DNA of 64,000 nucleotides from GCA-020352575 sp964600365. GTDB taxonomy: Bacteria > Actinomycetota > Acidimicrobiia > Spongiisociales > JAENVV01. The position numbers and the translations under genes were made by a program. The notes under the pieces are model-generated. The model was given only the letters and a program-made list of their open reading frames with translations. It had not been told where the DNA came from and did not search any database. Positions within the stretch are counted from its first letter, which is position 1. Each line of letters opens with the position of its first letter. Of the stretch, positions 16,599-23,430 are shown one piece after another. The stretch is from contig CAZRJG010000003.1 of the NCBI GenBank assembly GCA_964600365.1, forward strand, positions 1 to 64,000, written 5' to 3'.

Positions 16599-17819
16599 TC
16601 AGTTCGGGCGCGGTTCCTTCGGGAGTCCGAGGATCATCTCACCGATGATGTTGCGTTGGACCTCGCTCGTGCCCGCGTAGATCGTCCCGGCGCGGGCGTT
16701 CTGGAACACCGAGTTCCACGACCCCGTCGTATTGGGCGCCCCCTTGGCATCGTGGCGGAAGGCGTTGTAGGACCCCTCGCCCTCGAGCACGAGGCCATCG
16801 GCACCGAGGATGTCCATTGCGAGTTCCGTGGTCGCGATGTGGTGCTCGGACCACCAGATCTTGGTGAGCGCAGCGTCGGGTCCGGGCGCTTGGCCCGCCA
16901 TGAACTTCGTAAGGGCCTGGTAGCCCATGAACCGCATCGTCTCGACCCTGCTCCACGCCTCCACGAGGCGTTCCCGGATCCGGGGATCCTCGATGGCGCC
17001 CCGCTCCTTGGCGAGGGCGAAGAGGCGTTCGAGTTCACCGGCGAACCCGATCGGCGCCGTGGCGGCGTCCTTGCCGCGCTCGAAGCCGAGGAGTGTCATG
17101 GCAACCCGCCATCCGTCGCCGCGCTGGCCCACGATGTGGTCCTTGGACGTGCGGGCGTCGGAGAAGAAGGTCTCGTTGAACTCCGAGGGCCCGGACATCA
17201 TCTTGATCGGGCGCACCTCCACGCCTTCCTGATCCATCGGGACGAGGAGGAAGCTGAGGCCCTTGTGCTTCGGTAGCTCGGGTTCGGTGCGGGCGAGTAC
17301 GAAGATCCAGTTGGCGAACTGACCCGCCGAGGTCCAGATCTTCTGCCCGTTGAGGATCCATTCGTCCCCGTCGAGGATGGCCTTCGTGCCGACGTTCGCG
17401 AGGTCTGATCCGGCATCGGGCTCTGAGTACCCCTGGCACCACACGTCCTCCCCGGAGAGGGCCCGGGGGAGGAAGTGCTGCTTCTGCTCCTCGGTGCCCC
17501 ACGTGAGGAGGGTGTTGCCGAGCATGTGGATGCCGAACACATCGTTGGGGCCCCCGAGTGGGGCGCCGGCCTTCGTGAGCTCCTCGGCGACGACGAGCTC
17601 GTCGATCATCGTGCGGCCGCCGCCGCCGTACTCCTTCGGCCACGAAATGGCGAGGAATCCTGCTGCGTAGAGCTTCGTCCGCCAGTCGGCGACGAACTCT
17701 TCCCGTTCGGTCCCGGAAAGGGCACCGACGCCGCCCCATCCTTCGGGGAGGTTGACATCGAGGAACGAGCGCACCTCGGATCGGGTGGCTTCTGCGAAGT
17801 CGGGGTACGAGAAATCCAT
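16599..17819 (-). CDS. Acyl-CoA dehydrogenase
   Basis: 406 residues. N-terminal helical domain, then the FAD/substrate signature WCQGYSEPDAGSDLA (about 135-149) and the C-terminal helical bundle ending with ARAGTIYAGTSEVQRNIIGE (about 375-394), where the TSEVQR motif binds FAD. FAD-dependent alpha,beta-dehydrogenation of an acyl-CoA; similar actinobacterial enzymes act on branched, steroid side-chain or long-chain substrates, so the chain type is open. ATG 17819 has a TAGGAT about 31 nt upstream, so this message has a short leader. Transcription follows the small RNA terminator at 17889. Confidence 0.92.
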   Translation of the reverse strand: MDFSYPDFAEATRSEVRSFLDVNLPEGWGGVGALSGTEREEFVADWRTKLYAAGFLAISWPKEYGGGGRTMIDELVVAEELTKAGAPLGGPNDVFGIHMLGNTLLTWGTEEQKQHFLPRALSGEDVWCQGYSEPDAGSDLANVGTKAILDGDEWILNGQKIWTSAGQFANWIFVLARTEPELPKHKGLSFLLVPMDQEGVEVRPIKMMSGPSEFNETFFSDARTSKDHIVGQRGDGWRVAMTLLGFERGKDAATAPIGFAGELERLFALAKERGAIEDPRIRERLVEAWSRVETMRFMGYQALTKFMAGQAPGPDAALTKIWWSEHHIATTELAMDILGADGLVLEGEGSYNAFRHDAKGAPNTTGSWNSVFQNARAGTIYAGTSEVQRNIIGEMILGLPKEPRPN

Positions 17820-17886
17820 GGCGTCCTGGGGTGCGGTGCGCGACGGATCCTAGAGCTCGCGGCAGGGGGTGGCCGGGGGTGAAACG

Positions 17887-18001
17887 GTGGCGGCCCGAGG
17901 GGGTACCTCGGGCCGCCTGATCGTCTGGCGATGGGAGGGGGACGAACCAGCCGCCAGACCTGTCCCGCAACCGCCACGCAAGGGGGCACGTGACGTGTTG
18001 C
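17887..18001 (-). ncRNA. Small RNA with three C-rich hairpin loops, 6C RNA-like
   Basis: About 115 nt transcribed leftward. Hairpin 1 (17967-18001): outer stem GCAAC/GTTGC, bulged A, inner 7-bp stem with one G-U pair, loop UGCCCCCUUG. Hairpin 2 (17923-17959): 8-bp stem GTCTGGCG/CGCCAGAC with a loop containing CCCCCUCCC. Hairpin 3 (17889-17917): 12-bp terminator whose loop side also carries CCCCC. Two C-run hairpins followed by a terminator is the plan of the actinobacterial 6C RNA family; the runs here are five rather than six C. A promoter sits so that transcription would begin at hairpin 1. Family membership is inferred; that this is a structured RNA is well supported by the sequence. Confidence 0.55.
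17889..17917 (-). terminator. Terminator of the C-rich small RNA
   Basis: Perfect 12-bp stem GGCGGCCCGAGG/CCTCGGGCCGCC around a 5-nt loop. On the minus strand the loop reads TACCC and the sequence after the stem is ACCGTTTC, a weak U-tract. It ends the small RNA and separates it from the acyl-CoA dehydrogenase leader. Confidence 0.7.
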
Positions 18002-18006
18002 GCGAG

Positions 18007-18036
18007 ACCCTAACCACCCCGTGTTGGGAGACGCAA
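18007..18036 (-). promoter_or_regulatory. Promoter of the C-rich small RNA
   Basis: Minus strand: -35 TTGCGT (18031-18036), 18-nt spacer, -10 TAGGGT (18007-18012). The predicted start, about 6-7 nt later, falls at 18000-18001, the first base of hairpin 1. Confidence 0.55.
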
Positions 18037-18094
18037 TTGTTCGGATGATTGGAGTTCCCCCATGGATAAGAGGGAAATCCACGGTCGAGCACCC

Positions 18095-18466
18095 TCAGGG
18101 GCGGGCGCGGTGCATCTCCTCCCACGTCGCCCGAAACCACTCCTCGGTCGGTGGGCCGGGGAGGCGGTCGTCGTCTTGGCGCAGCACGTTCCACTTCGCC
18201 GCCAGTGCCCGGAAGCGCTCAACAGCGTCCTGTTCGGGGAGGGGCCAGCATCGGTCGATGGCACGCGCCAGTTGGCTGAGGACGGCGTGGCGGGTCTCGT
18301 CCTCACGGAACTCCCTGCGTCGTTCCCGGGCCCACCAGTCGGCATCGAGGTGGAGGTGGTCGCCGGGGATGGGCTTCCCGGTGCCGGGAAGGTCGTCGAA
18401 CTCGCCCGCCTCGCGGGCTTCTCGGATCCTGCGCTCCACGATGGACTCGTGGTGATGAGCGGCCAC
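18095..18466 (-). CDS. DUF1992 (DnaJ-homologue subfamily C28-like) protein
   Basis: 123 residues from GTG 18466. The sequence VERRIREAREAGEFDDLPG and GKPIPGDHLH matches the DUF1992/YhdN family (typical E-x-x-I-x-x-A-x-x-x-G-x-F-D-x-L-P-G-x-G-x-P-L). In animals this domain follows a J-domain; the bacterial protein is the stand-alone domain and its role is not established. TAGACT on the minus strand (18473-18478) lies 6 nt before the GTG, supporting the start. Divergent from the transglycosylase gene with a 68-nt shared promoter region. Confidence 0.85.
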   Translation of the reverse strand: MAAHHHESIVERRIREAREAGEFDDLPGTGKPIPGDHLHLDADWWARERRREFREDETRHAVLSQLARAIDRCWPLPEQDAVERFRALAAKWNVLRQDDDRLPGPPTEEWFRATWEEMHRARP

Positions 18467-18534
18467 GTTCTGAGTCTACGGACGGGCTTGCGGCGCGGGC
18501 ACAAGTCTTCGGGCCGCCATACGCTTCGTGGCCC

Positions 18535-19635
18535 ATGTCCTCGCCCCGTCGGCTCCTGTTCCTCGTGCTCGCCGTGATGGTGTTCGCCGTCGCGGTGTTC
18601 CCAGCGAGCGCCCAGACGGATCTCCAGCGGGCGAAGGAAGATGTGGAGGACGCCGAGGCCGATCGGGCCTCCACCCGCTCCCAGGTCGGTGTCGAACGTG
18701 CACAGCTGTCGGAGGCCAGTCGTGCGCTGGCAGTTGCGTTCGAGGAGTACTCGATCCTCTCGCAGGAGTTGGGGGACCTTTCGTTGGTGGTGCTCGACGT
18801 GGAGGAGGGGATCCGCCAGACCGAGCGGGAGCTCGCCGAGACGCGCGACCTTGCGCTCGACCAGGCCGTCGAGCTGTACACGTCGGCGGTCGCCGGCACG
18901 GGACTCTTCTCCCTCCTGTCGGGTGCCGATCCGGCGAGTGCGATCGTCGCCGCAGGCGTGCTCGACGACCTCGCCCAGGAGGAACAGAACCACGTCGCCG
19001 ACTACTCGGCGCTTCGGGCGGACCTCGACCGACGGCGCCTCGTCCTCGAGGACCGGCGGGTGGGCCTTGCCGCCCTCACCGAGGAGGCCGACGAGAAGCG
19101 GGCCGAGTTGGAGGACCTCTATGCGCTGGCCGAGGAGGAACTGGCTGCCGCCGAGGCAGCGGCGCGCCGTGCCGACTCCGCCTACTCGGCTGCCCTCGAT
19201 GCATTGCAGAAGGAGGAGCGTCGGCTCGCAAGCCTTCGCGGCGCCGAGTCCTGGCGATGGCTCGTTGAGATCTACTTCCCGGAGGGCCTCGTCCAAGAAG
19301 CGCTCGCGATCATCCAGTGCGAGTCGCGTGGCAATCCGGATGCCCAGAACCCGCGGTCGAGCGCGACCGGGTTGTTCCAGTTCCTCGCCTCCACGTGGAG
19401 TTGGGCGTCGGTCGAAGCGGGATGGGCCGGCTCCAGCCGGTTCGACCCGGAGGCGAACACGGCAGTGGCTGCGTGGTTGGTCCAGACCTCGCTCGAGACG
19501 GGCCACCGCTACGGGAGATGGGGGCACTGGGAGTGTCGCAGGGTGATCTACCCGAAGTACTCGGATGGATCGGTGAACCACTCAGCGGCGCCCGCGCCAG
19601 CAGCCCGGCTCAGCGAGGACGATGCCGGTGTCTGA
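18535..19635 (+). CDS. Secreted coiled-coil lytic transglycosylase
   Basis: 366 residues. Signal peptide 1-26 (LLFLVLAVMVFAVAVFPASAQ), a long Ala/Glu/Leu coiled coil from about 28 to 235 (a PcsB/CwlO-like helical region), then an SLT domain from about 250. The catalytic Glu is in IIQCESRGNPDAQNP, followed by SATGLFQFLASTW, the standard SLT motif pair. It would cleave peptidoglycan in the envelope; the coiled coil suggests control by a membrane partner such as FtsEX, although this is inference. TACGCT (18520-18525) lies 9 nt before the ATG. The last 14 nt overlap the YbaK gene. Confidence 0.85.
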   Translation: MSSPRRLLFLVLAVMVFAVAVFPASAQTDLQRAKEDVEDAEADRASTRSQVGVERAQLSEASRALAVAFEEYSILSQELGDLSLVVLDVEEGIRQTERELAETRDLALDQAVELYTSAVAGTGLFSLLSGADPASAIVAAGVLDDLAQEEQNHVADYSALRADLDRRRLVLEDRRVGLAALTEEADEKRAELEDLYALAEEELAAAEAAARRADSAYSAALDALQKEERRLASLRGAESWRWLVEIYFPEGLVQEALAIIQCESRGNPDAQNPRSSATGLFQFLASTWSWASVEAGWAGSSRFDPEANTAVAAWLVQTSLETGHRYGRWGHWECRRVIYPKYSDGSVNHSAAPAPAARLSEDDAGV

Positions 19636-20122
19636 CATCGAGGCCCGGGTTCGTGAGGCGCTGGGGTCGCTCGGCGCCGACTTCGATGAGATGGAGTGCG
19701 ATCCGTCCCTCGCCGACACCGCTGCGTTCTGCGAGGCCTACGACGTCGATCCCGAGGACTCGGCGAACTGCATCCTCATGGCGTCGCGCAAGCCCGAAGG
19801 CCACCTCGCCGTGTGCGTGGTGCTCGCCCCCGACCGCCTCGACGGGAACGGCGCAGTCCGGCGGCTCATGGGCGTGCGGAAGCTCTCCTTCGCCCCCGCG
19901 GACAGAACGGCCGAGGTGACGGGGATGGAGATCGGAGGCGTGACGCCCTTCGGCCTTCCCGAGGACCTCGAGGTACTCGTGGATGCGAGGGTGATGAGCC
20001 GTGCCCGGGTCGTCGTCGGTGGCGGTTCGCGCAGCCGGAAGTTCATCGTGGATCCCGAGGTGTTCGGTCGGATGCCGAACACCCGCGTCGAGCAGATCAC
20101 GGTCCCCCGGGACGACACCTAG
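19622..20122 (+). CDS. YbaK/EbsC family aminoacyl-tRNA deacylase-like protein
   Basis: 166 residues of the YbaK/ProX fold: MASRKPEGHLAVCVVLAP (central strand region), AVRRLMGVRKLSFAP (the conserved K after the (L/M)G(V/A)-(R/K)K motif) and GGVTPFGLPEDLEVLVD (the G-G-x-x-P-x-G motif). Such proteins hydrolyse mischarged aminoacyl-tRNA in trans, for example Cys- or Ala-tRNA-Pro. ATG 19622 lies inside the 3' end of the transglycosylase gene. The stop overlaps the stop of the convergent MGMT fusion by 4 nt. Editing specificity cannot be read from sequence. Confidence 0.85.
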   Translation: MPVSDIEARVREALGSLGADFDEMECDPSLADTAAFCEAYDVDPEDSANCILMASRKPEGHLAVCVVLAPDRLDGNGAVRRLMGVRKLSFAPADRTAEVTGMEIGGVTPFGLPEDLEVLVDARVMSRARVVVGGGSRSRKFIVDPEVFGRMPNTRVEQITVPRDDT

Positions 20123-20940
20123 CCCGCGCGGGCGCTGCGGGCCGCCTCCCAGGTGAGCATGGCCCGCTTGCGGTCGAGGCCCCAGTGGTAGCCGCCGAGG
20201 GCTCCCGTCGATCGCAGCACCCGATGGCAGGGGATGAGCCAACTGACGGGATTCCGTCCCACTGCCGAGGCCACCGCGCGAACGGCATCGGGTCGGTCGA
20301 TTGCCCGAGCGACGTCGCCGTAGGTCACGGCGTGGCCGTCGGGAATCCGGAGCAGTGCCTCCCAGACCTTCACCTGGAGGTTGGTGCCCTTGAGGAGGAG
20401 CGAGATCGACCCGCCTCCCCCGAACGCTGCATCGGCAACGGCACAGGTGGTGGTCGGGTCCTCGACGAGCGTGGCCCCCGACCACTCGGCACGCAGCCGC
20501 GACTCGTCCTCGACCCCCTCGGCGGAGAAGTAGAGGGCGACCACGCCTCGCTCGGAGAGCGCGATGAGGGCCGGGCCGAAGGGGGAGTCGTGCCAGCCCC
20601 AGCGGATGGTGAGGCCCTCGCCGCGCGTCTTGTACTCCCCCGGGGTCACGCCGTCGACGGCGACGATGAGGTCGTGGAGCCGTCCCGGGCCCGAGAGCCC
20701 CGCCCCGTACGACGCGTCCAGGACGGACTCGTGCCCCCGCAGGAGGTCCTTGGCCGTCGCCGCTGTCGCCACTTGGAGGAACCGCTTCGGCGACACACCG
20801 GCCCACCGCTTGAACACCCGCTGGAGGTGCGTCGGTGACGAGCCAACCCGGCTCGCGACATCCTCGAGGGTCGGCTGTGCGTCGACGCGCTCGTCGAGGA
20901 ACCGGATGACCCCGGCGATCGTGTCGTAGTCGAGTGCCAT
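20119..20940 (-). CDS. AraC-type HTH fused to O6-methylguanine-DNA methyltransferase
   Basis: 273 residues. Residues 1-90 form an AraC-type helix-turn-helix (DVASRVGSSPTHLQRVFKRW, then GVSPKRFLQVA), followed by an MGMT domain with the acceptor cysteine in VSWLIPCHRVLRS (about residue 242). This is the Ada C-terminal organisation without the N-terminal zinc/phosphotriester domain. It should repair O6-alkylguanine and may also act as a transcription regulator. TACCGT (minus strand, 20947-20952) lies 6 nt from ATG 20940, which rejects an upstream in-frame ATG at 20976. Convergent overlap with the YbaK gene. Confidence 0.9.
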   Translation of the reverse strand: MALDYDTIAGVIRFLDERVDAQPTLEDVASRVGSSPTHLQRVFKRWAGVSPKRFLQVATAATAKDLLRGHESVLDASYGAGLSGPGRLHDLIVAVDGVTPGEYKTRGEGLTIRWGWHDSPFGPALIALSERGVVALYFSAEGVEDESRLRAEWSGATLVEDPTTTCAVADAAFGGGGSISLLLKGTNLQVKVWEALLRIPDGHAVTYGDVARAIDRPDAVRAVASAVGRNPVSWLIPCHRVLRSTGALGGYHWGLDRKRAMLTWEAARSARAG

Positions 20941-20946
20941 GGCGCC

Positions 20947-20952
20947 ACGGTA
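20947..20952 (-). promoter_or_regulatory. -10 element (TACCGT) of the AraC-MGMT gene
   Basis: Minus-strand TACCGT is 6 nt before ATG 20940, consistent with a leaderless message and used to fix the start. Confidence 0.5.
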
Positions 20953-21003
20953 CGCCGCGTCCGGTGAGGTGCCCACCCGAATCTTGCGGTGGCTGCGCGC
21001 TCC

Positions 21004-21756
21004 CTACGTTCCGCCCCGGCCCTGGCCCGCCACGAATCGGGCTGCCCCCCGTGCCGCCTCCTCCCGGAGTGGGGCGACGCCCCCGTGGGCCTCGGCGCGC
21101 AGTGCGTCCTCGAGGGGCAGGCCCCACTGCGCGAGTGCCGACGCCCGGTCGGCGCGCAGGCAGACCTGGGGGAACGCAGCGATTCGGCCTGCGAGCTCGA
21201 GCGCCTCGGTGAGGGCGGCGCCCTCGGGGACGACGCGATCGACGAGGCCCCATGCGAGCGCCTCGGTGGCGTCGACCGGTCGGCCGGTGAGGAGCATGTC
21301 CATTGCCCGGCCGTGGCCGATGAGGCGTGGGAGGCGCACGGTCCCGCCGTCGATGAGCGGCACCCCCCACCTGCGGCAGAACACGCCGAACACCGCCGTG
21401 GTGGAGGCGACACGGAGGTCGCACCAGAGGGCGAGTTCGAGGCCTCCGGCGACCGCGTGCCCCTCGACGGCGGCGATGACCGGTTTCGAGGGGGTCGAGC
21501 GGGTGATCCCGAGCACAGGGGGGCCGTTCGGGTCATATGCGGAGTCGGTGCCGTCCACCTCGTTGAGGTCGAACCCGGAGCAGAACGTCCCGTCCGATCC
21601 GGTGAGGACGGCGATGTGGGCCTGCTCGTCCGCCTCGAAGGCGGCGAAGGCCTCGACGAGGGCCGTCGCCGTGGCCAGCGAGACGGCGTTCCTCCGCGTC
21701 GGGCGGTCGATCATCACGACGGTGATCGGGCCCCGGTGTTCCACTCGAACCAACAT
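21004..21756 (-). CDS. Enoyl-CoA hydratase/isomerase family protein
   Basis: 250 residues of the crotonase fold: NAVSLATATALVEAF, SDGTFCSGFDLNEVDG (first oxyanion element), AVEGHAVAGGLELALWCD (second), then FGVFCRRWGVPLIDGGTVRL. The usual hydratase glutamate at the FGxxE position is replaced (FCRRWG), as in a common actinobacterial subgroup, so hydratase activity is doubtful and isomerase or other acyl-CoA chemistry is possible. TAGCGT on the minus strand (21764-21769) is 7 nt before ATG 21756. The enclosing 1354-residue open frame is a high-GC artefact. Divergent from the molybdopterin oxidoreductase gene. Confidence 0.85.
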   Translation of the reverse strand: MLVRVEHRGPITVVMIDRPTRRNAVSLATATALVEAFAAFEADEQAHIAVLTGSDGTFCSGFDLNEVDGTDSAYDPNGPPVLGITRSTPSKPVIAAVEGHAVAGGLELALWCDLRVASTTAVFGVFCRRWGVPLIDGGTVRLPRLIGHGRAMDMLLTGRPVDATEALAWGLVDRVVPEGAALTEALELAGRIAAFPQVCLRADRASALAQWGLPLEDALRAEAHGGVAPLREEAARGAARFVAGQGRGGT

Positions 21757-21830
21757 GGCGCCGACGCTACCCCGACTCGTCTTTATCCTTTGTTGCTCAT
21801 GATCCATGCCCGATAGGCAGGGTCGCTCCG

Positions 21831-21836
21831 TACCGT
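21831..21836 (+). promoter_or_regulatory. -10 element (TACCGT) of the molybdopterin oxidoreductase gene
   Basis: TACCGT is 7 nt before ATG 21844 and overlaps the alternative GTG at 21835, so ATG 21844 is preferred. Confidence 0.45.
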
Positions 21837-21843
21837 GATCGAC

Positions 21844-23340
21844 ATGCAATCGGACACCCTTCGCCTCGGCTTCGTCGGCGCTCTCGCGGCCGGTGCGTCG
21901 CTCGCCGTCACCGAGTTGGTTGCGGCGTTCCTCCTCGGTGTCCGGTCGCCGCTGCTCTCGGTGGGTGACATCGTCATCGACCATTCGCCGGAGTGGCTCG
22001 AGCAGTGGGCCATCAGCACGTTCGGGACCAATGACAAGACCGTGCTGCTGGGTTCGATGCTCGCCGTGATCGTCCTCCTCGGCATCGTTGCCGGCGCCAC
22101 CTCCCGGCGCTCCCTCACCCCGGCCGTCGGCCTGTTCGCGGGGTCCGCAGCGCTCGGCGGATGGGCGGTTGCCCGGGACCCCCTCCAAGAGGCAGGGACC
22201 GCGCTGGTCGCCGTCGGGGTCGGTGCGGTCGTCGGGCTGGTGGCCCTGCTCGTTGTTCGGTCCCCGGTCGTCGCCGAACCCACCGATCGCAGGCGGTTCC
22301 TCGGCTTGGCGGCCGGCGCGACTGCCTTCACCGTGATCGCCGGTGTGGCCGGCCGTGCGCGCACGAACCGGATGGTGGCGGCGGTCGATCGTACCGACGT
22401 CGCCCTCCCCCAACCAGTCGATGCGGCGGGTCCGGTGCCGTCGGGCGTGGGTGTCGATGGCGTGTCGCCGCTCGTCACCCCGAACGATCGCTTCTACCGC
22501 ATCGATACCGCCCTCGGCATCCCCGCCGTCCCGTTGGACGAGTGGAAGCTCGCCGTGACCGGGATGGTGGACCGGCCCTTCGATCTCACCTTCGACGAAC
22601 TGCTCTCCCTTCCCCTCGTCGAGCGGCATGTGACGATCTCCTGTGTCTCGAATGAGATCGGTGGGAACCTCGTGGGCACCGCCACGTGGCTCGGTGTGCC
22701 GCTCGTCCGCCTCCTCGAGAAGGCGGGGGTCCAGGAGGGGGCCACCCAGCTGGTCGGTCGCTCGCTCGATGGCTGGACCGCGGGCTTCCCGACCGAGGTC
22801 GCATTCGACGGACGGGACGCGCTCGTGGCCGTTGGCATGAACGGGGAACCGCTCCCCATGGAGCACGGCTTCCCGGCGCGTCTCATCATCCCCGGCCTCT
22901 ACGGCTACGTCTCTGCGACGAAGTGGCTCTCGGAGATAGAGCTCACCACGTGGGAGGGTTTCGACGCCTACTGGGTACCCCGCGGATGGGCGAAGGAAGC
23001 CCCCATGAAGATCTCGTCCCGAATCGACACCCCTCGCCCCTCCCGGCAGGTGGTGGCAGGCCTCGTGCCCATCGGCGGCGTCGCGTGGGCACCCCAGCGT
23101 GGCATCTCCCGGGTCGAGGTCCGCATCGACGACGGCGAGTGGCAGGACGCGACCCTCTCGGCAGGCTTCTCCGACGATGCGTGGCGCCAGTGGACGCTTG
23201 GCGTCGAACTCTCGGCCGGCCGCCACGCCATCCAGGTGCGGGCCTACGACAGCGACGGCATCGTGCAACCCGAAGGCCCTGTCTCCCCGCGCCCCGATGG
23301 CGCCGAGGGATGGCACAAGGTGCTCATCGAGGCGGCGTAG
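21844..23340 (+). CDS. Membrane-anchored molybdopterin-dependent oxidoreductase (sulfite oxidase fold)
   Basis: 498 residues. Four membrane helices (about 9-33, 66-85, 92-110, 117-138) precede an internal twin-arginine stretch, DRRRFLGLAAGATAFTVIAG (148-167), which is followed by a soluble sulfite-oxidase-type Moco domain. The Mo-coordinating cysteine is Cys267 in VTISCVSNEIGG; substrate-pocket segments such as HGFPARLIIPGLYG follow, and the C-terminus (about 390-498) is the Ig-like dimerisation domain. The enzyme domain should lie outside the membrane. The electron acceptor and substrate are unknown. Alternative start GTG 21835 overlaps a -10 element. Confidence 0.85.
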   Translation: MQSDTLRLGFVGALAAGASLAVTELVAAFLLGVRSPLLSVGDIVIDHSPEWLEQWAISTFGTNDKTVLLGSMLAVIVLLGIVAGATSRRSLTPAVGLFAGSAALGGWAVARDPLQEAGTALVAVGVGAVVGLVALLVVRSPVVAEPTDRRRFLGLAAGATAFTVIAGVAGRARTNRMVAAVDRTDVALPQPVDAAGPVPSGVGVDGVSPLVTPNDRFYRIDTALGIPAVPLDEWKLAVTGMVDRPFDLTFDELLSLPLVERHVTISCVSNEIGGNLVGTATWLGVPLVRLLEKAGVQEGATQLVGRSLDGWTAGFPTEVAFDGRDALVAVGMNGEPLPMEHGFPARLIIPGLYGYVSATKWLSEIELTTWEGFDAYWVPRGWAKEAPMKISSRIDTPRPSRQVVAGLVPIGGVAWAPQRGISRVEVRIDDGEWQDATLSAGFSDDAWRQWTLGVELSAGRHAIQVRAYDSDGIVQPEGPVSPRPDGAEGWHKVLIEAA

Positions 23341-23430
23341 AAGACCGAACCCCCACGAGTGGCATTCGGGCACGGGAACCGTCCGGGCTCCGTCGACCGT
23401 CATAGCCTTGACGGAACAGGAGGACACCCC

